64,000 nt of DNA from Margaritifera margaritifera. Taxonomy: Eukaryota > Mollusca > Bivalvia > Unionida > Margaritiferidae. The notes under the pieces are model-generated. The model ran no database searches, had not been told where the DNA came from, and was given only the letters and a program-made list of their open reading frames with translations. The stretch lies in the NCBI GenBank assembly GCA_029931535.1, contig JAQPZY010000542.1, positions 62,001 through 126,000 of the forward strand, given 5' to 3'. Positions 23,987 to 36,259 of this stretch are shown here, in pieces; within the stretch, counting starts at the first letter, position 1, and every line of letters begins with the position of its first letter. The translations under genes and the position numbers were made by a program.

Positions 23987-24214
23987 AGATCCCTGTAGCT
24001 TTAAATATTGAATGACTGCATTTTCTCGAAAATGATTTGTCTCTTGAGCTTCATCAGGAGACTTGTCTAGAAGAACTGGATACACTGGAATGAAGATAAT
24101 TCGCGTCTATTTGTTTTCAAACTCAACATGATTTATATGTCAGCGAAGTTAATATTTTATTCTGGTAGGTTGCCGGCTTAAAATCCTCTCAACCCCCAGG
24201 TCTTTATTTCTATC

Positions 24215-24295
24215 AATGCACACAAATACACACACGCACACACACACAAAAACAAACACTAACACTAGACACACACAAACACACAAGGACATTGC
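24215..24295. repeat. (CA)-rich microsatellite
   Basis: Interrupted ACAC runs with CAAACACA variants. Confidence 0.8.
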
Positions 24296-24599
24296 ATACA
24301 TAATTTCATCTTAAACGGATCTCTTGGTACACGTGGCAATAGCGACAGACTTTAGACCCTGCAATGAGTGCTGTCGACTTCGCAAAACTTCCCGGTTGTC
24401 CCGATTGATAGTTAGCACACAACGCAACCATTTGCACTGCAAAGTAGTTCATCGAGCAAGTAGTTTTTTTTTGTTGCTTTTTTATATTTTATTTTTTATA
24501 GAAATATTAACAGTTAAACGTGGTTACCTCACAGTGTTTTTACCAAGAAACTTATCTGTTACACGAATTAGTGATATGCGCGTATGTAATATAAAATAT

Positions 24600-24785
24600 G
24601 GATTTATATATGCATACATATTATACACATATGTCTGTCTGCATATATATACGTACGCGTCATGCATATGTGTATGAATGCATGAATGTATCTATGCATG
24701 CATATATGTATGTATGTAGGCATGTATGTATATACATATATACGCATGCATGTATGCATTTTTGTATGAATGCATATATCTATAA

Positions 24786-24860
<75 letters not shown>
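24600..24860. repeat. Compound ATGT/ATGC-rich and (TA)n microsatellite
   Basis: Degenerate (TATG/CATG)n from about 24605, then uninterrupted TA dinucleotides from 24788 to 24856. Confidence 0.9.
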
Positions 24861-24861
<1 letters not shown>

Positions 24862-24899
24862 GTGTGTGGGTATACCTGTATGTATATTCAGACATACGG

Positions 24900-27340
24900 A
24901 TAGAGAGATTGACAGGCAGTAAGTCAGTACAACAGTGAGACTATATCACTCATTGATGTAATTTTGGTTCATCTTACATACATTTTAAAGTCCACAAAGG
25001 ATATTCGCAATCTAAATAGTAACCTTACTAAATCGTACTTTTACTTAATTATATTCAGATGCATGCATTTATTATGAACGATTTATCCCATAAGGTTTGT
25101 TTCACAGGAAACTCTCAGATAGAAAGAACAGAGCTATTAAGAGAATTCTGTCCTACCTAAGGTATGTGTCACTCCTTTGCGATGCACCAAGGGTTTACAT
25201 CGCTGGAGTGCGAGAGGTTAGCAGCTTCGAACTGTAAGGAAGAGACATAACTCTGAATGTGCGCAGGTACGGTCTTCCTTTATCAAATTAAACAACACTC
25301 CATGTAAAAATTTACACGCATACAATTATACAGTCTGGATATAAAATTACACATACAATTATTATAATATTCATTCACGAATTACCAACTTCTCAAAATT
25401 CTAGAATTTCTGTCTTTTAAAATAATATGATGCAAATGAACAAATGTCCAATCAGCCAAATATAGCCAACCTATACTTAAAATTTTGTAAGAAACCAATA
25501 TTTCTAAATAATGCTGAATTCGTTGTTTTTTTTTTTGTTTTTTTTTTCTTGTTTTGTTTTTTTAGTAAATACAAAATTTTGAATGTTCGATCGTAAATGC
25601 CGAAAGATCATGGTATGTTACTTTGAAAGTATTTTATTTGTAACATGAATTATTATCGAGCATGAAGTTGGCAGCGAAATAGTTTTCAACAATAATCTAA
25701 CATTACAATTACAAATTACATATCTTAAAAAAGTTAAAACAATTCATAAACACCATATGTTACAATTGGCATCATAGAAGAAAAAGGAATACAGTTTGTT
25801 TAAAGAGAAAATTGAAATAGATTTAACAATGTCTTCAAACCCCAAATTATTCTCTTGCGGCATGTGAAGGAGAGGATCTACAATATACAAAGTAGCAACT
25901 TTAAAATATATAAAAGTAAATGTGTAGGAAGAAATATAATTCTGAATGTGTGCAGGTACGGTCTTGCTTCCCGCACACGTTTGGTAGGCTATATATACAG
26001 AACCTGAGGTTTTGGAATGCGTTCATGCATGCTCCAACAAAGGATACAAGCTGGGACGAACTGACCCAAGCTTTCGCTGCGGAGCCATGAGATTGCATTT
26101 CTTGTCCAAAAATAGCAGCAAGTAGGCGAAGCTCACGTCATCTGACTTCAGTGTTCATGACCTTCCCACACTAATACACTTTGTAACTTGCTGACGAGGC
26201 AAACATAATTTGCTAACATAATCAAAAAAGGGATCGGCTCTTATGTTTTCCTGCACTTAGCATGCTAACTGTTTAACGTTGTTAAGTTACTGACGTATAA
26301 TATAGGAAGGATCACTGTAATATATTTCTGTAATGTAAAAAAGGTATTGTAGCATTCAGCTACAACGCATATTCTACTTTTGTAAAAATAAAAGTATACA
26401 AATTTGAGTCGTAACACGTTTCGATAAGTATCGTTTTGTTTGGTCCTACTTTTAGGTTGTTGACAATTCTTCCCACATAACCAGAATAAATTGTTATCTT
26501 CCTAATAAAAGCTCTTGACATGGTCAATGTATACCTTGCAAGCTTTCCTTACACTCAAGAAAGAAATAACCCGAAGCATGATAGACATATACAAATGCAC
26601 CAAAGCTCATCATCCAAGGGCAGTTAGGTTTGCATTAGAAGTAAACACATACTTCAGTCATGATGTACGATTACGTGTACCGACTGTAGCCCACTCTTTG
26701 TTTCAATGTAGTGAACGTCAATCGCACTTTGCATAAGATTCCATTAAGACACGGCATATTGCTTTAATCTTAATTTAAAATCCAATTAACAAAGAAAGGA
26801 TAAGGCAAAAGTTGAGAAGGACACAATTGCCGTCAAAGTAAATTAAACTTTTTCAGCTAGTCTTTCTTCAGCAAACTCCACGATGGTACGTCTTGATAAG
26901 AAAATATGGAATTGCATAGTTTGAAGTGGTCAACAACATATAAAAGATGTAGGCTACTGTCCATTCGAGTACACTCTAGAGTTAGTATCTTCCACGCCAT
27001 AGCTAACTACTAGCTTTCTCCTCGAGCAATTTGGCGCCCATAAGCTAAAGCTTGATTTGTAAGCTATTTTAAAATAAATAAACTACGTTGATAATTCCCT
27101 CATAATTCAGGGTGGCCTGGGTACATTTCCTGCCTATTTAGTAAACAAACAGCTGTATGAAGCAGACAGCATGCTCTATATAGTGGTTATCAAGCAACAA
27201 CGAGGAAAATACATTTAAGCATGATCTTTATTCAGATTTGACATCGGCTCATGTCAGGTGTTGCAATTAGTCACAGCCTGTGAGAATTGTGCTTTATTTA
27301 ATGCACTATACCAAATTGTAGTACATTACACAAACACAAA
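24900..27340. other. Intergenic DNA, short direct repeat only
   Basis: No gene is supported. One 45-bp segment (25239-25283, containing TCTGAATGTGCGCAGGTACG) recurs in direct orientation at 25924-25968 with several substitutions. Confidence 0.4.
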
Positions 27341-27360
27341 CAAACACTCACATACACACA

Positions 27361-27378
27361 CATATATATGTATATATA

Positions 27379-27420
<42 letters not shown>
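27361..27420. repeat. (TA)n microsatellite
   Basis: TA dinucleotides with one TAT interruption near 27385. Confidence 0.95.
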
Positions 27421-27424
<4 letters not shown>

Positions 27425-27972
27425 ATATGTTGTAGACCGAAAACATAAAGATAATCTTTCAAAGATACAAAGATAAAATAGTTCAAGACATAAAATTTAT
27501 AGCATCATATTATAGCACAGAAAATTACAAAGAGAACATACATTCATATATTTTGAAGAAAACTGTTCACATGAGTATCTAGATAATATGAGAAAGCCAT
27601 ATTTTACTAATGTACTGCATGACTAAACGTAAACATGTTCATAACATATAAAACAAGATGAAAAGAGGATAGCATGCAGTTAAAAAAGAGGCAATTTTGA
27701 TCTACATATGTCGGAAAGGAAGATTGCAATGTATGATAAACATTTATTCTTCAATAATATGAATCAGTTTACAGTGAAACACTCTAATGCGTTTTTGTTC
27801 TATGATTGATTCATTTTTACAACCTTATTAAGCTTGTACGCAACAGCTAACATCTTTCTTTCCTCATAGCATTAATTTATTTCCTTGCCTTGATTTAGAA
27901 AATAAATTTGATTTAGTATACACATTTGATATGTCCAAACCTCACTTAAAATCACTACTCTTAAGCTGTGTC

Positions 27973-28179
27973 TTATATAATTGTAACACAAATTTCACCG
28001 TCTAAAATAAAAACCGTTTTATTCGATCTTTTCGATTCAGTGATCTCTGTCACACGTGTCGTCGTTTCCATCACTTTGACCCCTAATGCTATTGCGTTTC
28101 CTACGTTGGCAGGTCCTAACGACGCAACTCCTCCTAGAGCTGCCGGTTTGAGCACGGCTCCTCTTACTCCAACAATCAT
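27973..28179 (-). CDS. Small ORF, overlaps upstream ORF by a TAATG junction
   Basis: Opens at the ATG at 28177-28179 and runs 68 codons. It starts MIVGVRGAVLKPAALGGVAS, then LGPANVGNAIALGV, then a Thr-rich stretch and a charged tail (ESKRSNKTVFILDGEICV). The Ala/Gly/Val-rich first half could insert in or bind membranes. Its ATG shares its A with the stop of the upstream ORF (TAATG), an arrangement known for coupled translation in some LINEs and viruses. I do not recognise it. Strand and position would fit the candidate promoter at 29.3 kb, but no continuous exon link is proven. Confidence 0.3.
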   Translation of the reverse strand: MIVGVRGAVLKPAALGGVASLGPANVGNAIALGVKVMETTTRVTEITESKRSNKTVFILDGEICVTII

Positions 28180-28301
28180 TAGTTATCTTCGTCTTTCAGT
28201 CTCTCGTGTTTTAGTTTCATCTTTAAGTCTTCGTCGTCTTTTTCCTGTTCTTTTAAAAGAACCATGATTTGATCTGAAAACGTTGGTCCAATTGCATCCA
28301 T
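28179..28301 (-). CDS. Small acidic/basic ORF upstream of the TAATG junction
   Basis: Forty codons from the ATG at 28299-28301 to the TAA at 28179-28181, beginning MDAIGPTFSDQIMVLLKEQE and ending in an alternating Lys/Glu/Asp helix. The ATG context is AAACATGG, close to a good eukaryotic start. A CAG four bases upstream could be a splice acceptor. Not recognised. Confidence 0.3.
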   Translation of the reverse strand: MDAIGPTFSDQIMVLLKEQEKDDEDLKMKLKHERLKDEDN

Positions 28302-28811
28302 GTTTCTGTTTACTTTTCTTTTTTATAACACCGATATTTTCCACAAAGTATCTGTTTAACGTGTCTATTAGGATGTAACTTCCGGGTTGAACACAAAACA
28401 CTGATGTCTAAGAAATTATCGTTTAATGCAAAATACTTTCTAAATTTAGGTTTCGCCTTACAATACAATCTGGTTATACATTTTTGTTAAAATCCAAAAT
28501 CCATTGATATTATTGAAACGATCAGCTCGCATTGATCGTTGGCAGGTTTCCCTGGCATATAAATATATTCCAAATCAAGGTGTTGTCCGCCTATTGCGGA
28601 ACCAGGGGAGCATGATACTTTCATGGTTGGCTATTTCAAAGCGATTTATCTATCTTATCTTTGTGTTATCACATAGTTGTGACCTTCTTATTTTGTTTTT
28701 CCTTGATTATATTTACAACAACATATACCTGTAATAGTTTTGTTTCATTTACAATATTTTTTGCGGTATATCTTATATAAAAAGTCGTGCATGATGTTAC
28801 GACTCTATGGT

Positions 28812-28918
28812 CTAAGAAAAATGTAACAGAAAGAAAGTGAAACCAACAAATCAAGTAAAAATCAACAAGCAATTTATTTCTAGATAATTAAAATGAAAAA
28901 TAAAAAAAAAACACTTAC
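28812..28918 (-). other. Candidate intron of 107 bp
   Basis: On the minus strand a strong donor (ACT|GTAAGT) at 28918 is followed 107 bases later by a pyrimidine-rich acceptor (TTTTTCTTAG) at 28812. This would fit a minus-strand transcript from the promoter-like cluster at 29.3 kb. Inference only. Confidence 0.35.
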
Positions 28919-29004
28919 AGTAATGTGTATTAAAATCCAAATAATCCAATAATAATTAGTGTCCTAATCACAAGTCCTAAATATATAATGTTCCGAATGT
29001 ACGG

Positions 29005-29095
29005 CTGTATCCTTGAATGTTGTGATGTGCCAATGGCCTTTAAAGTCCTGATGTACAAGTAGTCTTTAATGTGCTGATGTCAAAATGAAGTACTC
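29005..29095. repeat. Three diverged units of about 26 bp
   Basis: CTTGAATGTTGTGATGTGCC, CTTTAAAGTCCTGATGTAC and CTTTAATGTGCTGATGTCAA follow one another at about 29012, 29038 and 29064. Such short repeats are common in 5' leader regions of LTR retroelements, but the evidence here is slight. Confidence 0.5.
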
Positions 29096-29300
29096 CAAAA
29101 TATCTCTGAATAAGTTCACATAACTTCCAAAATCATCAATTAAAAATCCAAAATCCAAAAGTCTGTGAGCACTGTTATAATCCAATGAATATTTTAAATA
29201 ATTCCTCTCTTAGAATTTGGAATGACTTTCCACAACTGTAATAGCTCTATACAAGACTGATAGTAATGTCCAAAACTGAAAAACTGTCCAAGAAACATGG

Positions 29301-29340
29301 TATATATAAAGATTGGTCACAAGACAGAATGTTCTAGAAT
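29301..29340 (-). promoter_or_regulatory. Heat-shock-element/CCAAT/TATA cluster
   Basis: Read on the minus strand, TTCTAGAACATTC (29339-29327) is a perfect three-box heat-shock element (TTCnnGAAnnTTC). It is followed by CCAAT (29316-29312) and TTTATATATA (29310-29301). The order and tight spacing fit a stress-inducible promoter driving transcription toward lower coordinates. It could belong to a gene or to an LTR of a retroelement. No LTR ends were established. Confidence 0.5.
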
Positions 29341-30184
29341 ATGTGTCATCTTATTGGAATTTTACTTGTATGGACATGACTTTTTACACATAACTCAAAG
29401 GAATTCCAGTTTTATCTGTAAACAAAATCAACCTTGACCTCAAATTGAGAAAACACTGCGCCTATCAAAACCACGCTCGAACTCAAATCTGAAGTAAACA
29501 ACCCAACTCAATGACACCAGTCAAACATGTCTCCTCTGACAAACATCGCCAAGACTCAAGCAAATACCAAAGTCAAGAAACATCTACAATTTCCCAAAAC
29601 ATTTACAATATTATATAAACATCATACATAAGAATTATAACATATATTAAAGACACAATAATGTTTTCTTGAGACAGAAAGTTGCGTCTAAACGAACTCA
29701 TAAATATTGCCAGCAAAATACATATATTTGATCTACGTTTTGCAAAACGGAAATGACAGAGAACTGAAAGTAACCAGCGATGATAACAATAATCATAGGG
29801 TATATATTTTGAAACTTGGATGGATAGACAAATAGCGATTGGGTAATTCAATTTTTTTTTGTCCTTTGTTACGTCCATTCAACTATTTCAAATATTTACA
29901 ACGGTCAAAGAATCGGCGTATAAATGAAAGTTGTTGCAATTAATCGAATTGCGTATAAGGAATGGCTTCATGCTACGAATCCAAATCATGAATGATATTG
30001 TATGTTACTAAGAGAGAAAAACAAACACAACCGATGATCAAGAAAAAACAAACGCTTATACGAAGCTCCTTAGCTATTTATCATTTTGAACTATTCTCTC
30101 ATCATTAATTCACAAGCTGTTTGTTTTCAATAACATAAATTAAAGCACCACATGACTACAGAGAAAAACACGCACATAATATAT

Positions 30185-30196
<12 letters not shown>

Positions 30197-30261
<65 letters not shown>
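30197..30261. repeat. (CA)n(TA)n microsatellite
   Basis: A short CA run just upstream, then uninterrupted TA dinucleotides. Confidence 0.95.
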
Positions 30262-30262
<1 letters not shown>

Positions 30263-30666
30263 TAAAATACGAGTTAATATATTAAGGACCAAAGGTACGA
30301 AGTTATCATGTACAATTCCATCAAATAAGGAATATGGCAACTTTGATTCCCTGTTGAAATTAGTAGATAGCGGATAACTTGTGAAATCAGCAAAAACGCA
30401 CATGTGTTTTCCTTTTTGTTGTCAAATTTCTTTTTTTTTTAAAAATGCTGAAATTTCACAACTTTACACAATTGTATGTCCAATAACACTTCCATTCCAA
30501 TTCCACTTCGGTAAAGGCACCATGAGAGTCGAGAGCACGTAGCCAAGTTAAGAACTAGCTTTGAACTTTTTTCTACATTGATCGTAATTAATCCCTGGCA
30601 CACGCAATCCCTTGCTGGGTTACATTTACTTGACACAGGACTGTTAATCACCATATGATTTGAGTT

Positions 30667-30670
<4 letters not shown>

Positions 30671-30754
<84 letters not shown>
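30671..30754. repeat. (TA)n microsatellite
   Basis: About 42 uninterrupted TA dinucleotides, the longest in the window. Confidence 0.95.
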
Positions 30755-30756
<2 letters not shown>

Positions 30757-31277
30757 GTATCGTTTCTGTAAACAAAAGCAGCCAAACATCGTTTTGGTTG
30801 TGTAAAGTAAGTATGTTTCTTGTGTTCTGTGTTTTGTTTTTGTCTCGTTTCTGTAATAGTCATTTAAAGCTTTGTGTCCCTGGAAAAGTCAGGTTTCTTT
30901 CGTTTACATTATTAAGTACATTATGTTCCGTATTCTGTGTCTATTTGAAATTATCCCAACAATGTTTTACTGTGATCAAATTGTCAGGTATTCAACATCG
31001 CCTTGGAGATATTATTGTATCGTTGAAATGTTTCAATTGTTCTGGCTGTAATGAAATTTACTTAGTAAGTTTATTAGTGGTGCAATGGCTTTTAAGGAAT
31101 GACTGCCACAAAATTGTGAGAGAATCATGGAAAGCGATTTGGGCTACAGGGGCCTGGGGTTTATACTGGGATACGAAAATAAATCAGATGATGATCCAAG
31201 GAGCGAATCTTATGAAAACGAACGTTATTGGTGTTGGACATAAGGACGCTAGAAGTGGACCTACTGAGGACAAGTAG
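30755..31277 (+). other. Long open frame of doubtful status
   Basis: Roughly 170 codons stay open after the TA repeat, ending at 31275-31277. They include Leu/Phe/Cys-rich hydrophobic stretches (FLVFCVLFLSRFC) and a hydrophilic tail (WKAIWATGAWGLYWDTK). A true start is not obvious because the frame runs into the microsatellite. The length is unusual for this AT-rich DNA, but I see no family motif. Confidence 0.25.
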
Positions 31278-32956
31278 TTGATATTTAATGTAACATTATA
31301 CTGTATAACGGTCTATATTACGGTGCCGATCTCACGACGTTTTTGCAATTTCGTTTCGCGCAGTTGTCAGCCGAAAATTGTTCCCTGGTTTCAATTAATG
31401 CTATTAATTATATCCAATTGTTGATCAAAGTTACACTCACGGTTTCTTTTCCCGAAAGAATATATGGTCTCGAATATAGTGGAACAGCAAAAATCACTAG
31501 CAATACAGAAAAGTTTGAGAAGTGAAGGAAGCTAAGGATTAGCATTTGATGTTCAATGGGATGAGGGAAATAACGAAGGAAGTGAGATAAATTATCTTGG
31601 GTGACCAGCTTTTTGATATGAAGATGTAAATAGCTATTTGCTTTTACAGATAGTAAAAACGTTGCGATTAATTTAATTTAAAATCGGTAACGTATGACGT
31701 CCCAAAGGGCGCGGGGAAGCAGTGCTACCCAAGTCATATGGAGCGAAGTATTTTGTGGATCTACTTTAGCTATTACAATTTATGACAAGTATTGTTTTCT
31801 TTTATGTTTTCTGTTCAGACTGATGTAATCACGATGTCCACGGCAAATTGGTGTACATTCTAACAAGATAGCGTTTGGGTACCAACTTGGAACAGTCGGC
31901 TGATTGTAAACCAAGCTGGGCATGCCGTGTAATTATCGTTTTCTTATTAGCAATTCAAATAGCAAAGTGTAATTGAATTCCTAATTGAAATATAAGAATT
32001 GGATATACGTTATGAAAAGAAAAACAACAACTGTGCATTCACATCCAGAAACAGTAAAACTAATATTAAAGTAGAGGAAAAGGTACAAATTATACACTGG
32101 CAATATGTTTTAAGGTCTCGACTTAATAGTCTCACGACAAAGCTATACTGAGCTAAAATGATTGCTTTTTGTAAATCTGCCTTTTGCACAATCGATAATT
32201 ACTGCTAGTTGTTTGTTTTGTGTAACTTTGCAGTGAACTGCAAGTACGTTCTACCCGAGAACAATGTTTTATAACTTAAGTACTCAAACTATTTGCACAT
32301 GCTATTCAAACACAATATATAAGGAATTATATTTTTGTAAAGGCGTGCGTAATTGTAAAGGGCATAGAGGGCATAACTTATACATACTTATTACAAATGA
32401 CGACCATGATCTGTAGAGTGTATGGTAGGTTACTAGACCTATGCAACTCACATGGAATATTTGATAGAGTGCTCTCATTGGACCAGTAGTCCATAAAAGA
32501 TCACTTCTGACATTATTGCCAAAAGCATTTGTATAGAAACAACTAAACACGTTTCAAAACAGTAGTATCAGTATTTGGAACTTTTTTAACAAACTTGAAC
32601 CGCCCGCGTCAATATTTGTTTCTTGTTTGTTTTGTTTTTTATTTTTATTCTCCGTACAGGTAGCAGTGGGTCGGGTAACCATCCCACTGACTACCTCACA
32701 ATTCATTATAAGTGCCAATTAGTTTACAGGGAATACGCTTTAACACTAATATGTCATATCCTAATTCTAAACCAGCATACAATTTAATATTGGCTACTTT
32801 CTACGGGAGAGAAAACGAGAGAAGGAGACACGTATCAAATGTTGATACTTTAAAAGTGTCCAATGTCGCTTAAGGAGAGAGAGTGAGAGAGCAAGAGAAG
32901 ACAATATATTCAGTGTAACCATTTTATAAATGTACACTCATATATACGTACATATA

Positions 32957-32984
32957 CACATACATACATACATACATACATACA

Positions 32985-33013
<29 letters not shown>
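32957..33013. repeat. (TACA)n microsatellite
   Basis: About 14 TACA units, in the same motif as the LINE-associated tract at 47 kb. Confidence 0.9.
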
Positions 33014-33015
<2 letters not shown>

Positions 33016-33517
33016 CCACATGCATACATATGCACACATAACACATACATATACAGATATATATAGGGTATTTGCATGCATCGAGCAAATATGAGACAGG
33101 AGCCATCGTGTGCGTGAAAACTCAGCACTTCCACGGGTGGCGAAGTTTCAAGTGAAAATACTTGATCTTCGCACCCTGATTACACTTGCTCCTTATCCAT
33201 TCTATAAAACTAGAACAGTTATAATAAAGATGAGATTAAGTCTCTAAGGATATGTTACACAACGGGCACAATCTTGTATGGAGTTTTCTGATTTTGTTCA
33301 AAAATGTATTTGTTTTTACAATTATACGCATTATTTTAGTTTAAACCATCTCCGTCTAGGACACTTGGTTAATTTAAAAGGCAAGAGAGAAAGTATTTAT
33401 TCCAATCACTATGATCTATAAACTCATCCATTTCAATACTGATGTTGGCCTTTAAGTATTAGCTTTTACAGCCCTTTTTTCCCCTAATTAGCAATAGTCT
33501 AGATTTATGTAAATAAG

Positions 33518-33520
<3 letters not shown>

Positions 33521-33582
<62 letters not shown>
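33521..33582. repeat. (TA)n microsatellite
   Basis: Uninterrupted TA dinucleotides. Confidence 0.95.
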
Positions 33583-33584
<2 letters not shown>

Positions 33585-33969
33585 ATATTTATATTAAGAG
33601 TTTGTTAGGATAAGATTGGATGGCTCTGAGAGTGCCTTGAAACTCTAAACGTTTGCATGCATTTATAAAAACAATCTATATAAATCATCTACAGTAAATG
33701 TATCATGCATTTCAATATATGCTGCAAATACATCTGCACACAATATATGCCAAACATGAAAACGTTTCTATATTTGTCGTGAAAGTTGATAAAATCGCTT
33801 CCAGTTTAGGTTCAGAGATGATAAATCTTCTCACCCAAGTTAGTTTCAAAGAGTGTAGAAACAAACGCATGTTTATCATTTACAAACTGATTTCAAAATA
33901 CATTTTGCACAAACATTTTCTTTTGATTTTATATTTTCCGTCACCTCATACAAACTAATGGAAAATGTG

Positions 33970-35770
33970 TTAAAACTTTGAAGCTTAGCTTTAGCGGGGT
34001 AAGGTCAACTTAGAAATAGGTGAGTAATATTGGATAGGGCCGAACATTTCACACGTACAATTTTTTCAAGTGGGTATGTGATCTCTTTGACCACTGTAAA
34101 AGTAAAGATTTAACTTCTCTAGTTTTGCTATTGTAACTTAACTTAACCAATTCATCTAACTCTGTGGTAAATGTAATACCTAAACACATGTAAAATACGA
34201 TGCATTCCAATCTAAATGGTATTCTTCAAAGTATAGTATACTACTTGTAGTCGTACTTCCTATCAATACTCATTTATTTTTTAATTTTTACATTTTCATT
34301 TTTAATATTGATACTGAGACCGGAAAATTTAGAATATTAGTAGGTAAGATCTAGAACTGACTTAATGGACTTCTCGCAATCGTCTAGGTGAGAGCGGTGT
34401 AATCTGTATACTGTAAAATAAGATATTATGTGTCTTTCATTTTAATCACCTAAATATTTGGATTCGGTATCACCTTGTCTGAATCCTTTCTTGATTTCAA
34501 AACATGATGTAACTGTTCTATTTACGGTGACATACGATTTCATATTTTGTTAAAAAGCTTGACCGTCTTTTATAAAATTTTAAAAATTGAAAACTTTATT
34601 AAGAAAAGACCGTGCAACAGAATCGAATGCTTTCTCAAACTCATTAATAGGAGAAGTCCAGGTAACTTGCATTTATTTTAATTAAACATGAGAGCATAAA
34701 GCCTGTTCGGTCACTATTTATAACTGATGGAAGTATAGGTATAGGTTGTTTTTTTTTTCTCCCTGCAATACACACTGATGCAAGTTTGTATACAAAGTTA
34801 TGCAAATAAATGGTCTCCATTTTTCATAAATTGTTTTAGTATGTCTCTTTCGGGAAACGTATTATAACACCTTCCTTCTGAGTTCATGATAGCTCAATAT
34901 TATTATAGTCAAAACTGATTTTGCTCTTGCAAAATACTAACCGATATCTCTCCGCAAGACTTTAAAAAACACAACTGTACATCCATCTGATTCTGGACTT
35001 TTATTATTAGGCATATTTTTAAAACGTGATGCTTCTGTTAGTGTAAATAGGTCAGTCATTGATTTACTTTGCATGTTTTCTAATTTAGAGATGTCTGTAA
35101 AGTTCATTTAAACCTCAAGATCAAATGGGTCTACATGGTGATAAGAATATATTTTATAGCATAATTTAGTTTGTGCTTAATATTTCCAGCACATATTTTG
35201 TAAATGTTCCATCTTGTTTAGCTAAGTTTGGCATCATCTTACTTGTATATTTGTGTTTTTTTCCATATTAAAAAAATATTTTGAAACCCTTTCCCCGTCT
35301 TCAGTCCATTTTGGCCTAGATATCACTCTGACCCCTTCCTGTTTGGGAAGAATTTATACTATCTGGCTCTTTTCTATTTCTAATACATGTAGTTTATTGA
35401 TATAGTTTTCCTCCTCTAAAATAGCAATCTCATTCATAATTGTGAAAAGAGTTTCTGAAACTAGCACGAAATCTAACCCTGCCTGCTTGATGGGCTTGTT
35501 CTTTCCCCAAGTGTATATTTTGTACCAATATTTCTTTCTCGCCAGATATCACTCAGATTATATTCAGCACAAATATCAAAACTAAATTGTAGTCACGTCT
35601 GATAAGGATATGCTGATTTTATGAGTCCTCTATATCCTTCCTCACTTCAGTGGACAAATTTGGAGCGTTTTAACTGTAAACCTGAAATGTTGAGTTGAAA
35701 TATCTAAAACAATCTTGCTGCCATTTGCATCTGATTTTACTTTATGTATGGTAAACTGAAAGTTATTGTT
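33970..35770 (-). mobile_element. Degraded L1/Tx1-like LINE, ORF2
   Basis: Minus-strand fragments in the right order for an L1-type ORF2. Endonuclease region: FTIHKVKSDANGSKIVLDIS (about 35.7 kb), NLSDIWREKE (about 35.55 kb) and VSETLF-like residues (35.45 kb). Then FFNLEKKH-like (35.3 kb). Reverse-transcriptase fingers: RFKNMPNNKSPESDGCTV (about 35.0 kb) and FEKAFDSVARSFLNKVFNF (about 34.62 kb). Palm: CFEIKKGFRQGD (about 34.5 kb). Then a region that should carry (F/Y)ADD but is damaged, SIKSVLDL...YSKFSGLSIN (34.33 kb), and a C-terminal LLLQWSKRSHTHLKKLYV block (about 34.1 kb). Many stops and frame changes; dead copy. Clade assigned from recalled motifs. Confidence 0.75.
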
Positions 35771-35789
35771 CAGTAAAATAGTATATATC

Positions 35790-36250
35790 CAGATTTTTAT
35801 AGATATATACTACCACTGATAGACTACGGCTGTGTCATCTGAGGAAACGAGTCAAATTATAAAGTATCCAGAATTGATAAACTCCAGAAAAAGGCCGCAC
35901 GAAAATTTTTTAAAACTTCCTATTGCGACTCCCTTAAATGTTTTGCTTTCACGATTGCAATGGCTACCAATACAATAACGTATTCTTTATTTTGAAGGAA
36001 TCATGACATACTAGTCTCTATCATCAAATAGTGTGTGTAATTTTAGATCTACCACTAATAACCAACTCAATATTCTGGGGTCGAGAACCAATCATTTCAG
36101 AAGCTCATTTACTGTATAAGCAGTTGTCCTTTGACATTCCCTACCCCTGTTTATACAAAATTCAAATTACCTTGTTTCATTTTAAAACCCACTATATACA
36201 TTCTTTATTGACCAGCCGGAATGATATATTTAAGCCTCCCAAGTACATAC
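35790..36250 (+). mobile_element. LINE reverse transcriptase C-terminal fragment
   Basis: Plus-strand frames give PLIDYGCVI, then SNYKVSRIDKLQKKAARKFF, and after a frame change CNFRSTTNNQLNILGSRTNH and FRSSFTVSG. The order 'DYG..WG...ID+LQKKAAR...R..(N/D)..L..PR...F..SF...G' is the conserved C-terminus of many CR1/Jockey-like LINE polymerases. It abuts the oppositely oriented L1-like element within about 20 bp. Truncated at the 5' side. Confidence 0.65.
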
Positions 36251-36259
36251 ATTTTGTCA

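Larger units (their letters stand above)
31280..33960. other. Intergenic DNA with microsatellites
   Basis: No gene is supported. It contains a GA-rich stretch near 32870-32900, a (TACA)n tract and a (TA)n tract. Confidence 0.4.

Noticed and set aside
24600..24903. CRISPR-like regular repeats
   Set aside because: The periodic pattern is a degenerate tetranucleotide microsatellite without unique spacers.
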